Made by a program: the position numbers and the translations under genes
Notes under the pieces: generated by a model
What the model was told of the DNA's origin: nothing
What the model saw: the letters and a program-made list of their open reading frames with translations, nothing else
Database searches by the model: none
Part shown: piece after piece, positions 34,818-44,037 of the stretch
How positions within the stretch are numbered: the first letter of the stretch is position 1
Layout of the letters: the number at the start of each line of letters is the position of its first letter
Assembly: GCF_000250675.2 (NCBI RefSeq)
Contig: NC_018681.1
Span: forward strand, 5,704,001-5,768,000
Reading direction: 5' to 3'
DNA: 64,000 bases
From: Nocardia brasiliensis ATCC 700358
GTDB taxonomy: Bacteria > Actinomycetota > Actinomycetes > Mycobacteriales > Mycobacteriaceae

Positions 34818-36406
34818 GCGCGGTACTGGCGGAGCGTGCCGCGGTGTCTGGGCGCGAGCACGGCGGGCCGGCTCGGCCGCGCTTGCTTGCCGCGCTGTGC
34901 TGCGCGGCGGTGATCGCCACCGGCTGCGCGGCCTGGTGGATCGACTTCGCTCCGATGACCCTGCTGGCAGGTCTGGATCATGTTCGGTCGCTGCTCGAAC
35001 GCATGCTGCCACCGACGCTGGACGACCCGGGCCGGATCTGGGAACTCGCGATCCAGACGCTGCTGATGGCGATACTCGGAACCGCGCTCGCCGCGGCGGT
35101 CTCGGTCCCGCTGGCATTTCTGGCCGCCCGCAACACCACACCCCACCCACTGGTGTACACGGTCGCCCGCGCCGCGATCACGTTCTGCCGGGCGATGCCG
35201 GACCTGCTTTTCGCCGTGCTGTTCGTACGCGCGCTCGGCATCGGCGTGCTACCCGGAATCCTCGCTCTCGCACTGCATTCCATCGGCATGCTCGGCAAGC
35301 TGTTTGCCGAGTCGATCGAGGCGACCGAGCACGGACCGCGAGAAGCGGTACGCAGCACCGGCGTCGGCTATTTCCGCGAGATGCTCAATGCGGTGGTGCC
35401 GCAAGTTGTCCCAGCGTGGATCGCGAGCTTCGTCTACCGCATCGATATCAACCTGCGGATGTCGGTGGTCCTGGGCTTCGTCGGTGCGGGCGGGATCGGC
35501 TTCGCGCTACAGGATGCGTTGCGCGGCTTGATGTATCCCACTGCACTCGGCATCGTCTGCGTGATGCTGGCGATCATCGCGGCCATGGAGGTCCTCGCGA
35601 TCGTCGTCCGCAAGATCATGCTCGCGCCGGCTCGCGCCGATCCCCGTCGCGATCGCATTGCCCGAATCACCTTCTCCGCATTGGTGTTCGGGTCCTGCGC
35701 CGCCGCGTTCGCCGAACTCGGCATCAGTCCGTGGTCATTGGCGACCTGGGTCGGGCCGTCGATCCGGACCTTCACCAGGCTCGTCCCGCCGAACTTCGGC
35801 GCGCTGGGTGCGGAATTGTTCACCGCGGCGCTGGAGACGGTGGCGATCGGGATCGTGGCCACCGCCATCGGCATCGCGTTGTCGATCCCGGTCGGCATCA
35901 TGGCGGCGCGGAATGTGACCCCGCACGCCGGCGTCTATTGGCTGGCACGGGCCTGGATTCTGGCGATTCGCGCGGTGCCCGAACTGATTCTGGCCGTCGT
36001 CTTCGTCGCGGCGGTCGGCCTGGGACCGATCGCCGGCGCCTGTGCGCTGGCACTGGGCTCGATAGGATTCCTCGCCAAACTGGTGGCCGATGCGATCGAG
36101 GAAATCGCCCCCGGACCGCTCGAGGCGGTACGCGCCGTCGGCGGTGGCTGGTGGAAAACCCTGTTCGCCGCGGTGCTTCCGCAAGCGATGCCCGCGCTGG
36201 TCGGTTCGAGCCTCTATCTGCTCGACGTCAACATCCGAACTTCGACCATCCTGGGCGTCGTCGGCGCCGGGGGTATCGGCTACTTGCTGTTCGAATCGAT
36301 CCGCACCCTCCAGTTCGATGTCGCGGGCGCCATCGTGATCGTCATGTTCCTCATCGTCTACGCCATCGAAAGGCTCTCAGGGTGGATTCGATCACTCCTC
36401 GGGTAA
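34814..36406 (+). CDS. phnE: Double PhnE-type phosphonate permease (fused)
   Basis: A 530-residue protein made of two PhnE-like permease units. Each half has a binding-protein-dependent permease loop: the first contains FAESIEATEHGPREAVRSTG then VLGFVGAGGIGF, the second VADAIEEIAPGPLEAVRAVG then ILGVVGAGGIGYLL. About 12 membrane helices result. In other bacteria the two permeases are often separate or homodimeric; here both are in one chain, so a single copy can form the pore. The GTG start overlaps the phnC stop. Its 3' end overlaps the dehydrogenase gene by 25 bases. Confidence 0.9.
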   Translation: MSAVLAERAAVSGREHGGPARPRLLAALCCAAVIATGCAAWWIDFAPMTLLAGLDHVRSLLERMLPPTLDDPGRIWELAIQTLLMAILGTALAAAVSVPLAFLAARNTTPHPLVYTVARAAITFCRAMPDLLFAVLFVRALGIGVLPGILALALHSIGMLGKLFAESIEATEHGPREAVRSTGVGYFREMLNAVVPQVVPAWIASFVYRIDINLRMSVVLGFVGAGGIGFALQDALRGLMYPTALGIVCVMLAIIAAMEVLAIVVRKIMLAPARADPRRDRIARITFSALVFGSCAAAFAELGISPWSLATWVGPSIRTFTRLVPPNFGALGAELFTAALETVAIGIVATAIGIALSIPVGIMAARNVTPHAGVYWLARAWILAIRAVPELILAVVFVAAVGLGPIAGACALALGSIGFLAKLVADAIEEIAPGPLEAVRAVGGGWWKTLFAAVLPQAMPALVGSSLYLLDVNIRTSTILGVVGAGGIGYLLFESIRTLQFDVAGAIVIVMFLIVYAIERLSGWIRSLLG

Positions 36407-37392
36407 CCCGCGCCGCCGTCTGGACCGGTCACGGAGTCGAACTCCGCGAGATCGAACTCCCTGATCTCGCGGCCGGGGACACCCTCGTCCGAGTCCGTCT
36501 GGCCACCGTCTGCGGCAGCGACCTGCACACCGTCGCCGGCCGACGGCCCGCGCCCTGCCCGTCGATCCTCGGGCACGAAGCCGTCGGCGAAGTGGTGGTG
36601 GCAGGCTCAGACATCCCGGCCCAGGTAGGAGACCGCATCGTCTGGGCAGTGACTGTGGCGTGCGGGCGGTGCGCACGATGCCGGGCCGGGTTCACCGCCA
36701 AATGCGCATCCGTCCGCAAATTCGGCCACGAACCGTTCGACAGCGACTGGCCGCTGTCAGGGGCGTATGCCGAATACGTCGTACTCCCGCGCGGTGCCAG
36801 CGTCGCGAGAGTGCCCGACACCCTGACCGATGCGGTGGCCGCACCCGCGGCCTGTGCGACAGCGACCGTCATGGCGGCGCTGGACGCCGCCGAGAAGATC
36901 ACCGGTCGAGTTCTGATCTACGGCGCGGGCATGCTCGGCATCGCCGCGGCGGCAGCCTGCGCGGAAGTCGGCGCGCAGGTGCACGTCCACGAGCTCGACC
37001 CCGCACGACTCGAGCTCGCTCGCGAGTTCGGCGCCACCCCTGACACCGGCGAGCCGATGGACCTCGTCTTCGACTTTTCCGGCTCATCCCGCGCTATCAC
37101 GGGCGCACTCGAGCGCCTTGGTATCGGGGGCACCCTCGTCCTCGCCGGATCGGTCACGCCCGGACCCGCTATCGGCATCGACCCGGAAACCGTGGTACGC
37201 AGATGGCACACGATCACCGGAGTGCACAACTACGAGCCGCACCACCTCACACAGGCCATCGATTTCCTCGAACGCACCAACACCACCTACGCATGGGAAA
37301 CGGTTGTCGCACAACCGGTTCCACTCGCCGAGATCGCTTCACTGTTCACCAGCAGCTCGCCCGGCAAACTACGGATGTCGTGCACACCCTGA
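36382..37392 (+). CDS. Zinc-type alcohol dehydrogenase associated with phosphonate catabolism
   Basis: A 336-residue medium-chain dehydrogenase. It has the catalytic zinc region VCGSDLHTVAG with GHEAVGEV, structural-zinc cysteines in VACGRCARCRAGFTAKC, and a dinucleotide-binding loop LIYGAGMLGIAAAAAC. I recognise the subtype placed next to phosphonate genes (TIGR03366-like). It may oxidise or reduce an intermediate of phosphonate breakdown such as phosphonoacetaldehyde-type compounds. The gene starts with GTG inside the phnE 3' end, so it is translated with the transporter. No C-P cleaving enzyme (phnX, phnA, C-P lyase) is in view. Confidence 0.85.
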   Translation: MDSITPRVTRAAVWTGHGVELREIELPDLAAGDTLVRVRLATVCGSDLHTVAGRRPAPCPSILGHEAVGEVVVAGSDIPAQVGDRIVWAVTVACGRCARCRAGFTAKCASVRKFGHEPFDSDWPLSGAYAEYVVLPRGASVARVPDTLTDAVAAPAACATATVMAALDAAEKITGRVLIYGAGMLGIAAAAACAEVGAQVHVHELDPARLELAREFGATPDTGEPMDLVFDFSGSSRAITGALERLGIGGTLVLAGSVTPGPAIGIDPETVVRRWHTITGVHNYEPHHLTQAIDFLERTNTTYAWETVVAQPVPLAEIASLFTSSSPGKLRMSCTP

Positions 37393-37457
37393 ACATCGCC
37401 GGCAGTAGCGATCAGGTGCGTGGGGCTCGGCCACTCCGGGAGCCGCACACCACATGC

Positions 37458-38096
37458 TCAACTTGCCGGGGCGCCCATCATCTCCCCCGGCTGCTCAGAC
37501 CGGGGTGCGAGCAAGCGCAGCGACTCCTCGACGGCCCGGTCGGCGCGCTCCCGGTCACCGGTGAGCAAGAGGTCCAATTGCAGGCCACGGAATTGCGCCA
37601 GCACCAAGGTGGCGACCGGTTCCGCACGTTCGCGTGGCCAACCGTCGAGGACGAGTCGCTCTGTGATCATCTCGACCCAGTCTCGAACAAGCGAGGTCGC
37701 GAGCTCCTCGCTGCCCTGAACGATCGCCCCGGGCGGGCTGACTAGCTGGAACAGCAGGTGGAACTGCCGCTGCTCGGCCGGCTCGCAAAGTTTTCGCCAC
37801 AGCGCGCGGACGAGATCGGCCGGCGTCTGCTGCGCTTGGGCGAGTGCGTCCACGTCGGCCGGCTTCGCGAACAAGTCGGTGCGAAGGGCGTCGAGAATGG
37901 CCAGCAGGAGTGCTTCTTTCGACGTGAAGTGTCGCAGCAGCGTCGGGTGGGAAACATCGAGTGCCTCCGCGACTGCGCGCAGGGACAGATCAGCGATCCC
38001 GTGCTCGAGGACGAACTCCGTCGCACCCCGAAGGAGTTCGGGGCGTCGATGCCGATAGCGCAGCGCGCGTCCGTCGGGTGCCGGTTTCATCTCCAT
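37458..38096 (-). CDS. TetR family regulator
   Basis: A 212-residue regulator from ATG 38096 (MEMKPAPDGRALRYRHRRPE); a longer frame to 38144 exists. The helix-turn-helix is VAEALDVSHPTLLRHFTSKE. The C-terminal ligand domain is all-helical. A pair of GTACC palindromes lies 55-84 bases upstream, between it and the divergent serine hydrolase gene, so it probably controls both. The ligand is unknown. Confidence 0.9.
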   Translation of the reverse strand: MEMKPAPDGRALRYRHRRPELLRGATEFVLEHGIADLSLRAVAEALDVSHPTLLRHFTSKEALLLAILDALRTDLFAKPADVDALAQAQQTPADLVRALWRKLCEPAEQRQFHLLFQLVSPPGAIVQGSEELATSLVRDWVEMITERLVLDGWPRERAEPVATLVLAQFRGLQLDLLLTGDRERADRAVEESLRLLAPRSEQPGEMMGAPAS

Positions 38097-38150
38097 CGAG
38101 GCTTCTCCTGGTTCGGCAGGCCGGGTCTGGTCAGCACGGTCCAACTAGGC

Positions 38151-38180
38151 GTACCATCTGGTACGCGTACCACTTGGTAC
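38151..38180. promoter_or_regulatory. Twin GTACC palindromes, TetR operator candidate
   Basis: Two 14-base near-palindromes, GTACCATCTGGTAC (38151-38164) and GTACCACTTGGTAC (38167-38180), separated by GC. The outer flanks CTAG and CTAG add further symmetry. The position between divergent TetR and hydrolase genes is typical of a two-dimer operator. Confidence 0.7.
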
Positions 38181-38260
38181 TCCTAGTCTGCCACGGCGGT
38201 AGTCGTCGCAGCCGGATCAGTCCCGTGGTGCCGCCGCAGTTCACGACCGAAGGACCCACG

Positions 38261-39535
38261 ATGTCACCTCGCAACCGGGCCAACACCGTCCCGTTTCTCC
38301 TGCGCTACCTCGCTCGCAAGACGTTGACGCGGCGCAGACCGGCTTCGCTCGCGGCGGCCGGGCTGTTCACGGGCGCCCCGCAGCACGTGACCCTCGCCGG
38401 CATCCGCGAGTTGGCCCCGACCCGGAAAATGGCGGCGTCGAAGACTCCGTTCGAATGGCCTGTCGGCGCAACGATCCAGCTGCCCGAGACCTACTCGTTC
38501 GGCGGCGCCCGATGGTCCACCGAGCAGTTCCTGGTCGGCACCGATACCGCCGCACTCCTGGTCCTGGTCGAGGGCACCGTGCGCTACGAGCGCTATCTGC
38601 TGACCGGCGGGCCGAAGGTGAACTGGCTGTCGATGTCGGTCGCCAAGAGTTTCGTGTCCTGCCTCGTCGGCATTGCCGTCGACGAAGGTCTGATCCGCGG
38701 CATCGACGATCCGATCAGCGACTACGTTCGGGTCGAGCCGGGATCGGCGTACGACGGCGTCTCGATCAGGACGGTCCTGGGTATGTCCTCCGGCGCTCGC
38801 TGGAATGAGGCCTACCATGACCGCCGGTCGGAAATTCAGCAGCTTTCGCGTGCAGTGCTCGGCCTCCAGGGTGGTCTCGACGGCTTCGTCGCACGGATGG
38901 CGAAACAGAGCGCCCCCGAGACCGTCTGCCGCTACAACTCCGGCGAAACCCAGGTGCTCGGTGCGCTCATCGCACGCGCCACCGGCCGCACCGTCTCCGA
39001 CTACATGCACGAGAAACTGGTGGAACCCCTCGGCTTCGAATCACCCGGCTATTGGGTCACCGACATGCGCGGCGTCGAGGCGTCCTTCGCCGGGCTCAAT
39101 CTCACTGCCCGCGACTACGCCAAGCTCGGCGAGCTGTACCGCAACGGCGGCGTCTGGCAGGGAAACCGCATCATTTCCGAAGACTGGGTGCGGGCCTCCA
39201 CCACGATCGATTCCCCGATACGCGAACCCGGCAACCCGATCCTCGGCGATCACGGCATCGATCTCGGATACGGCTACCAGTGGTGGATTCCGGCCGGAAA
39301 CCGCGGCGACTTCAGCGCCATCGGCATCCTCAATCAACTGATCTATGTCGATCCCGCAAGCGGCACCACCATCGTCAAACTCTCCGCCAACCGCGAATAC
39401 GGCACCTCCAAAGAGGAGCGGACCAACCGCGACGTGGAAAACGTCGAGTTCCTCCGAGCCATCGCTGCCCACGTCGGGCATGCAGCGAGACCGAAGAAAC
39501 GACCCTCGCCGGCATCGGCAAGGTCGACCACGTGA
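38261..39535 (+). CDS. Serine hydrolase (beta-lactamase / NylB-like)
   Basis: A 424-residue enzyme of the penicillin-binding/class C beta-lactamase fold. The nucleophile motif SxxK is SVAK in LSMSVAKSFVS, the second-triad Tyr is in CRYNSGETQVLG (YxN/S type), and later GYQWWIP fits 6-aminohexanoate-dimer hydrolases. ATG 38261 was chosen because coding bias begins there and the TetR operator lies just upstream. There is no classic signal peptide; the N-terminus has basic residues (RKTLTRRRPASL). It probably hydrolyses an ester or amide and is controlled by the divergent TetR. Confidence 0.85.
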   Translation: MSPRNRANTVPFLLRYLARKTLTRRRPASLAAAGLFTGAPQHVTLAGIRELAPTRKMAASKTPFEWPVGATIQLPETYSFGGARWSTEQFLVGTDTAALLVLVEGTVRYERYLLTGGPKVNWLSMSVAKSFVSCLVGIAVDEGLIRGIDDPISDYVRVEPGSAYDGVSIRTVLGMSSGARWNEAYHDRRSEIQQLSRAVLGLQGGLDGFVARMAKQSAPETVCRYNSGETQVLGALIARATGRTVSDYMHEKLVEPLGFESPGYWVTDMRGVEASFAGLNLTARDYAKLGELYRNGGVWQGNRIISEDWVRASTTIDSPIREPGNPILGDHGIDLGYGYQWWIPAGNRGDFSAIGILNQLIYVDPASGTTIVKLSANREYGTSKEERTNRDVENVEFLRAIAAHVGHAARPKKRPSPASARSTT

Positions 39536-39670
39536 CGGTGGTTTCCGACCGCAGCTACGACGCCGCAGGCACCCGTCGGCACCGCTGGCTACTACATCGA
39601 CCTGGGCAACACCATCGCCGCCACCGAACGAACCGCCCTCGCGGCCGGCGCGATCGCGAGCCTTCTGCTG

Positions 39671-40480
39671 GTGCCTGCGTGCGGGCCCGAGGGCCACGAG
39701 ACCGAACCGGCACTGAGCACCCACAGCATTGCGCAGGTGCGCGTGGCGAGCGAGGTGGGTTTCGGCAATGCTGTTGTGGTGAGCGATGACGAGGCGGTGC
39801 CCGGCCCCGGTGACGAGGATGCGTCTGCCGCGCCGGGCGACGTGGACCCGGTGGGCAGGTTCCGGTTCTGGTTCGACGACCAGCGCTGGGAGTGGTCGGC
39901 CGAGATCTGGCACTTGTTCGGATACGAGCCGGGCGAAAAGGTTCCGACCACGGAGTTGATGCTCTCGCACAACCATCCCGACGACCGCGCCGCGGTCGCG
40001 GACGCGCTGGCGGCCGCGGTCCGGGATCATGGGGCGTTCGGCAGCAGGCATCGCGTCATCGACACCGCGGGGGTGCATCATCAGGTGCTGGTCGTGGCCG
40101 ACGGGATGTTCGACGCCACCGGCGCCGTGGTCGGCACCGAGGGGTATTTCATCGACTTGACCGCCAGCCTGCGTCGTAACCGGCGCGAGATCCTCGAGGA
40201 GACATTGCCGGAGCTGGTGTCGGCGCGGGCGGACATCGAGCAGGCCAAGGGTGTTCTCATCCTGGCCTATGGACTGACCCCGGACCAGGCGTTCGCCACG
40301 CTGCGGTGGCGATCGCAGGAGACCAACGTCAAACTGCGCGTGCTGGCCGCGCGACTGGTCGCCGCCGCGACCGCGCTGCGCGGCGGACCGACCGCATTGC
40401 GTATCCAGATGGACCACATCGTGTTGAGCCTGCACGAATACCTGGATCCGCCCACGCAGGATCGAAGTCACGGTCAGTGA
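39671..40480 (+). CDS. PAS-ANTAR domain regulator
   Basis: A 269-residue signalling protein. A PAS domain (WEWSAEIWHLFGYEPGEKVP to VGTEGYFIDLT) occupies roughly residues 60-175, followed by a short helix and an ANTAR RNA-binding domain (SARADIEQAKGVLILAYGLT, QAFATLRWRSQETNVKLRVL). ANTAR proteins bind twin hexaloop hairpins in mRNA leaders to prevent termination. The start is uncertain; a GTG near 39779 (VSDDEAVPG) may be better. Such PAS-ANTAR proteins are common in Nocardia and mycobacteria. The signal and target are unknown. Confidence 0.85.
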   Translation: MPACGPEGHETEPALSTHSIAQVRVASEVGFGNAVVVSDDEAVPGPGDEDASAAPGDVDPVGRFRFWFDDQRWEWSAEIWHLFGYEPGEKVPTTELMLSHNHPDDRAAVADALAAAVRDHGAFGSRHRVIDTAGVHHQVLVVADGMFDATGAVVGTEGYFIDLTASLRRNRREILEETLPELVSARADIEQAKGVLILAYGLTPDQAFATLRWRSQETNVKLRVLAARLVAAATALRGGPTALRIQMDHIVLSLHEYLDPPTQDRSHGQ

Positions 40481-40549
40481 CTCGCGCCGCCCGGTGGTAT
40501 CCACGCTGAAGACTTATCGACACAGTGAATGACGCACAGTTCCATGGGG

Positions 40550-42058
40550 TTACAGTTCCACCGGCCTGTCGGTGTCGGCGGTCGGCTGCGGCTCGGTGTC
40601 GAGATTCGCCGAGGGGATCCGGGTGCGCATGCTGACCATCCGCCGTGCCCTTCCGGTAGCGACGATGTCGCCGAGCACCAGGCCCGCGCCGATCGCGAGT
40701 GTGGTGAGCACGGAAAGCGCGACCGACATTCCCGAGCCGGGCGTATGCCCGATGAACTGAAGTAGCGAATGGGCAACCGCTAGCGACGGCAGCAGAGCAC
40801 CACAGAATGCGGGCACGATTATCGACGCCGGGGAAATACGCAGGCGGGCCGCAGTCCACGTGCCGACGGCGCCGAGCATCGCCGCGCCGAGCATCAACGA
40901 TAATTGCAATCCGATATGTGCCCGCGCACACAACTGGACGATCATCTGAGCGAATACCGCGGCCGCGATCGAAATCGGCACCACCCGCGCGGTCGCCCCT
41001 TGCGCGAACGCATTCGCCCCGGCAGCGATCGCCGAGGCGAGCAACGCCCAGAACAGCGTGAGACCGGTGAGATGAATCGCCGACGGGTCGACTTCGAGGT
41101 GCACCCACCGGGTCGAGGTCACGCCGGCCTGAACACCGGTCACCATGCCGAGCACCACTAGACCGATGCCCAAGCCACGCACCAAAGCCAGGCTCCGGAA
41201 TCCGGAGATCGCGTCCTGTGCCGTCGCGACGATCCACGGGTGTGGCAGGAGCAGCACCACGCAGGCGGCGACCATGCTGGCGGCTTCGCCCGGATCGATC
41301 GAACTGTAGGCCATCGCCAGGCTGCCGAGCATCGTGGCCACGGTCATTTGCGCGACGGCGACGAAGAATCCTGGAATGTAGCGCCTGCCGAGTATTCTTC
41401 CGAGGTACATCAGTACGAACATCAGCACGAAAGCCCCGACCGCGGAACGGAAAGTGCCGCCTGCCTGCAAGGCCACGACCACGCCCAATAACCCGACGGC
41501 GGCCGCAACGACCGGATAAGGCCATCTCGGATCCGAGCGCATGTATTCGACGAGCCGCTGACTGGCTCGGGTCATGTCGGCCCGGCCGCCGACGATGTCA
41601 TCGACAACGCCGTACACGTTGTTGAGCCGGTGCAGATCGGCGTTCATTTCACGCACCGCCCGCAGTCCCACGATCGTCGGTTCGTCGGCAGCAGCGTGCA
41701 CCATATGGATCGATGAGCCGGGAAAGTCGAGTTCGACGGACGCCAGATTCCACGTCGCCGACACCGCGACTATCGCTACTTCCACGCTGCGCGCATCCGC
41801 ACCAGAGGACAACATCACCTCCCCGAGGTCCAGGCAGAAGTCGATGACCTGGCGGGGCGAATACTGTTCCCCGGTCGCGGCCGGAACGGGCGAAACACCG
41901 GAATAGATGCTCCCGCGCAACAACAATGCGATATTGCGCCGTTGCTCGGGCGTGGTCACCCGCGGCGGTGGTTTCGCGACCGGATGAGCCGATCCCTGAT
42001 CGGACTTTCGACGACGTTTCGATCCAGTCGCGCGAGACCAGGTGCGATCGCCGGTCAC
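40550..42058 (-). CDS. ThrE-family threonine/serine exporter
   Basis: A 502-residue membrane protein. An N-terminal cytoplasmic domain (about residues 65-175, with CLDLGEVMLSSGADARSVE and LNNVYGVVDDIVGGRADMT) is followed by about 10 membrane helices in two groups, the layout of ThrE with its ThrE/DUF1212 and DUF3815 parts. It exports L-threonine, L-serine or small peptides using the membrane potential. It is intact in length and stands alone on its strand. Confidence 0.85.
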   Translation of the reverse strand: MTGDRTWSRATGSKRRRKSDQGSAHPVAKPPPRVTTPEQRRNIALLLRGSIYSGVSPVPAATGEQYSPRQVIDFCLDLGEVMLSSGADARSVEVAIVAVSATWNLASVELDFPGSSIHMVHAAADEPTIVGLRAVREMNADLHRLNNVYGVVDDIVGGRADMTRASQRLVEYMRSDPRWPYPVVAAAVGLLGVVVALQAGGTFRSAVGAFVLMFVLMYLGRILGRRYIPGFFVAVAQMTVATMLGSLAMAYSSIDPGEAASMVAACVVLLLPHPWIVATAQDAISGFRSLALVRGLGIGLVVLGMVTGVQAGVTSTRWVHLEVDPSAIHLTGLTLFWALLASAIAAGANAFAQGATARVVPISIAAAVFAQMIVQLCARAHIGLQLSLMLGAAMLGAVGTWTAARLRISPASIIVPAFCGALLPSLAVAHSLLQFIGHTPGSGMSVALSVLTTLAIGAGLVLGDIVATGRARRMVSMRTRIPSANLDTEPQPTADTDRPVEL

Positions 42059-42361
42059 GACCCCACCCGTGCTGTCTCGTTCGCAATCGTGCTCGGCATG
42101 ATCTCCGATCCAGTGCTGCTCGGCAACGACGAACTACCAACGACGACGCAATGCTCGGAAGTCCGATCTCGAATAGCTGAAGGACACCGCCACCGCCCAG
42201 CATTGCTGCCGGTTTGCCCATTGGCAACGCAAATATCCCGGCTTGTGATGACGGTTACCCGACCACTTTCGGCGGGCGGTGTCCGTTTGTTTGCCGCAGG
42301 CGGCGGGGGGTAGATCGTTTCCGGTCGGATCGGTGCGGAGTGGTTGCCGGAGGGTGATGTG

Positions 42362-43096
42362 ATGTGGTCGCGGGTCGAGGTCGCCGAATCGGTGCGGCCG
42401 AGCGCGGTGGTGGTCGTCGTGCCGGTCCACAACGAGCAGCACTTGCTGCGTCGTTGTCTGGCGTCGGTGGAGGTGGCCGCGAGCAACAGTGACGTGCCGG
42501 TGCGCGTGGTGGTCGTGCTCGACGCCTGCACCGACGGCTCCGCACGTCTGGTGCCGGCCTCGATGGACATCGTGGAGGTCGGAGCCCGCAGTGTCGGAGC
42601 GGCCCGCGCCGCCGGATTCGCCTACGCCGCCACTCATTTCACCGTTCCGGAGCTGGCGCGGGTGTGGTATTCGAGCACCGACGCGGACTCGGTTGTTCCT
42701 CCGGACTGGTTCAGCGGCCAGCTGGTTCACGCGAGCGCAGCCGATGTCGTGCTCGGCACGGTGGCAGTGGGCTGGGGTGAGCATCCGGCGCCGGTGCGCG
42801 CGGAATTCGAGCGCCGCTACCTGCGCCACGGCTGCCCGGGCCGCGGGCACCACGGTCACATCCACGGAGCCAACCTGGGGTTGCGAGCCGACTGGTATCA
42901 CCGTGTCGGCGGCTTCGCGCCGCTGGCGGTGCACGAAGACGTCGACCTCGTCACCCGCTTGCAGGCCGCGGGCGCGCGGGTGGCGTGGGTCGACCGCCCC
43001 GCCGTCACCACCTCCGATCGCCGCGACAATCGGGTGCCGGGCGGCTTCGGTGGCTACCTCACCGCGCTGGCCGGCGACCACCCGGAGAGTGCCTGA
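42362..43096 (+). CDS. Family 2 glycosyltransferase
   Basis: A 244-residue GT-A fold transferase. It starts with VVVVVPVHNEQHLLRRCLAS (nucleotide-sugar binding), then VVVLDACTDGSA, and the metal-binding STDADSVVPPDW (DxD-like). The acceptor region includes GANLGLRADWYHRVGGFAPL with HEDVDLVTRL. ATG 42362 was chosen because GGAGGG lies seven bases upstream; an earlier TTG at 42344 is also in frame. There is no membrane helix, so it acts in the cytoplasm. It is the first gene of a coupled four-gene set, and its stop overlaps the next start (TGATG). Confidence 0.9.
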   Translation: MWSRVEVAESVRPSAVVVVVPVHNEQHLLRRCLASVEVAASNSDVPVRVVVVLDACTDGSARLVPASMDIVEVGARSVGAARAAGFAYAATHFTVPELARVWYSSTDADSVVPPDWFSGQLVHASAADVVLGTVAVGWGEHPAPVRAEFERRYLRHGCPGRGHHGHIHGANLGLRADWYHRVGGFAPLAVHEDVDLVTRLQAAGARVAWVDRPAVTTSDRRDNRVPGGFGGYLTALAGDHPESA

Positions 43097-44037
43097 TGGG
43101 AGCAACAGAAGCGGCCGAATTCGTTCGCGACGCCATCGACACCGACGCGGTGTCGAAGTGGCCGCTGCCCGGTAGCGGTGACACCGGGCAGCGGTGGCAG
43201 GCGCTGTCCGACCTCGCACGCACCGATGTCGTGATCGCCAGGCTCACCGAAGCCCACGCCGATGCCTGCGCGATCACCGCCGAACTAGGTGTCGGCGGGC
43301 CGCGGCCCGGCCAGTTGTGGGGCGTATGGGCGGCCGAGCCGCCCGACCCGATACTGGCCGCCGTCGCCCGCGAAAAGCGGGTGCGGTTGTCCGGACGCAA
43401 GCTGTGGTGTTCAGGGGCGGGGATATGCACGCACGCGCTGGTGACCGCTCGGGTCGAACACGCGTCGGCGCTGTTCGCCGTCGACCTTTCCGACCCCGGA
43501 ATCACGGTGCTGCCCGGCACCTGGCACGGTGCCGGTATGAGCCGGTCGGCGACCCTGAGCGTCGAATTCACCGATGTGCCCGCCACATTGGTCGCCGGAC
43601 CGGGGAAGTACGTCGAGCGGCCCGGGTTCTGGCACGGCGCAATCGGGGTGGCCGCGTGCTGGCTCGGCGCCGCCCAGGGCGTCGCCGACCTACTCCTGCA
43701 AACCCCCGCCCGCGCCGACGCACTGCGACTGGCCCACCGCGGGGCAGTCGACGCCGCCCTCTACGGCGCCCATTGCGCGCTGACCTGCGCCGCCGGCGAG
43801 ATCGACGCCGATCCGCTCGACCTGCCCAGCGCTCGCATCCGCGCCCGCCGGGTGCGAGCGGTCATCGAGGACGCCGCGACCCGCACCCTCGACCACGTGG
43901 GGCGAGCGCTCGGCGCGGCCCCGCTGGCCCACAACCCGGCACACGCACAACGCGTCGCCGACACCACCGTGTATCTGCGCCAAAGCCACGCCGAACACGA
44001 CCTGGCCGATCTCGGCGCGCTGATCGGAGCGCGATGA
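43096..44037 (+). CDS. Acyl-CoA dehydrogenase-like flavoprotein
   Basis: A 313-residue protein, shorter than classic acyl-CoA dehydrogenases (about 380). It keeps the middle domain (VRLSGRKLWCSGAGICTHAL, SRSATLSVEFTDVPA) and the C-terminal helical bundle (TVYLRQSHAEHDLADLGALI). The usual catalytic glutamate is not obvious, so the reaction may be an oxidation or N-oxidation on a non-CoA substrate. The start overlaps the GT2 stop and the end overlaps the PIG-L gene by four bases, which implies a shared pathway. Confidence 0.8.
   Translation: MGATEAAEFVRDAIDTDAVSKWPLPGSGDTGQRWQALSDLARTDVVIARLTEAHADACAITAELGVGGPRPGQLWGVWAAEPPDPILAAVAREKRVRLSGRKLWCSGAGICTHALVTARVEHASALFAVDLSDPGITVLPGTWHGAGMSRSATLSVEFTDVPATLVAGPGKYVERPGFWHGAIGVAACWLGAAQGVADLLLQTPARADALRLAHRGAVDAALYGAHCALTCAAGEIDADPLDLPSARIRARRVRAVIEDAATRTLDHVGRALGAAPLAHNPAHAQRVADTTVYLRQSHAEHDLADLGALIGAR

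Noticed and set aside
34792..36380. 866-residue open frame running through phnE into the dehydrogenase
   Set aside because: The part before 36382 is an out-of-frame, Arg-rich reading of phnE; only the dehydrogenase part from GTG 36382 is real.
39041..40504. 487-residue minus-strand frame opposite the hydrolase and PAS-ANTAR genes
   Set aside because: It is antisense to two recognisable genes and shows no domain of its own.
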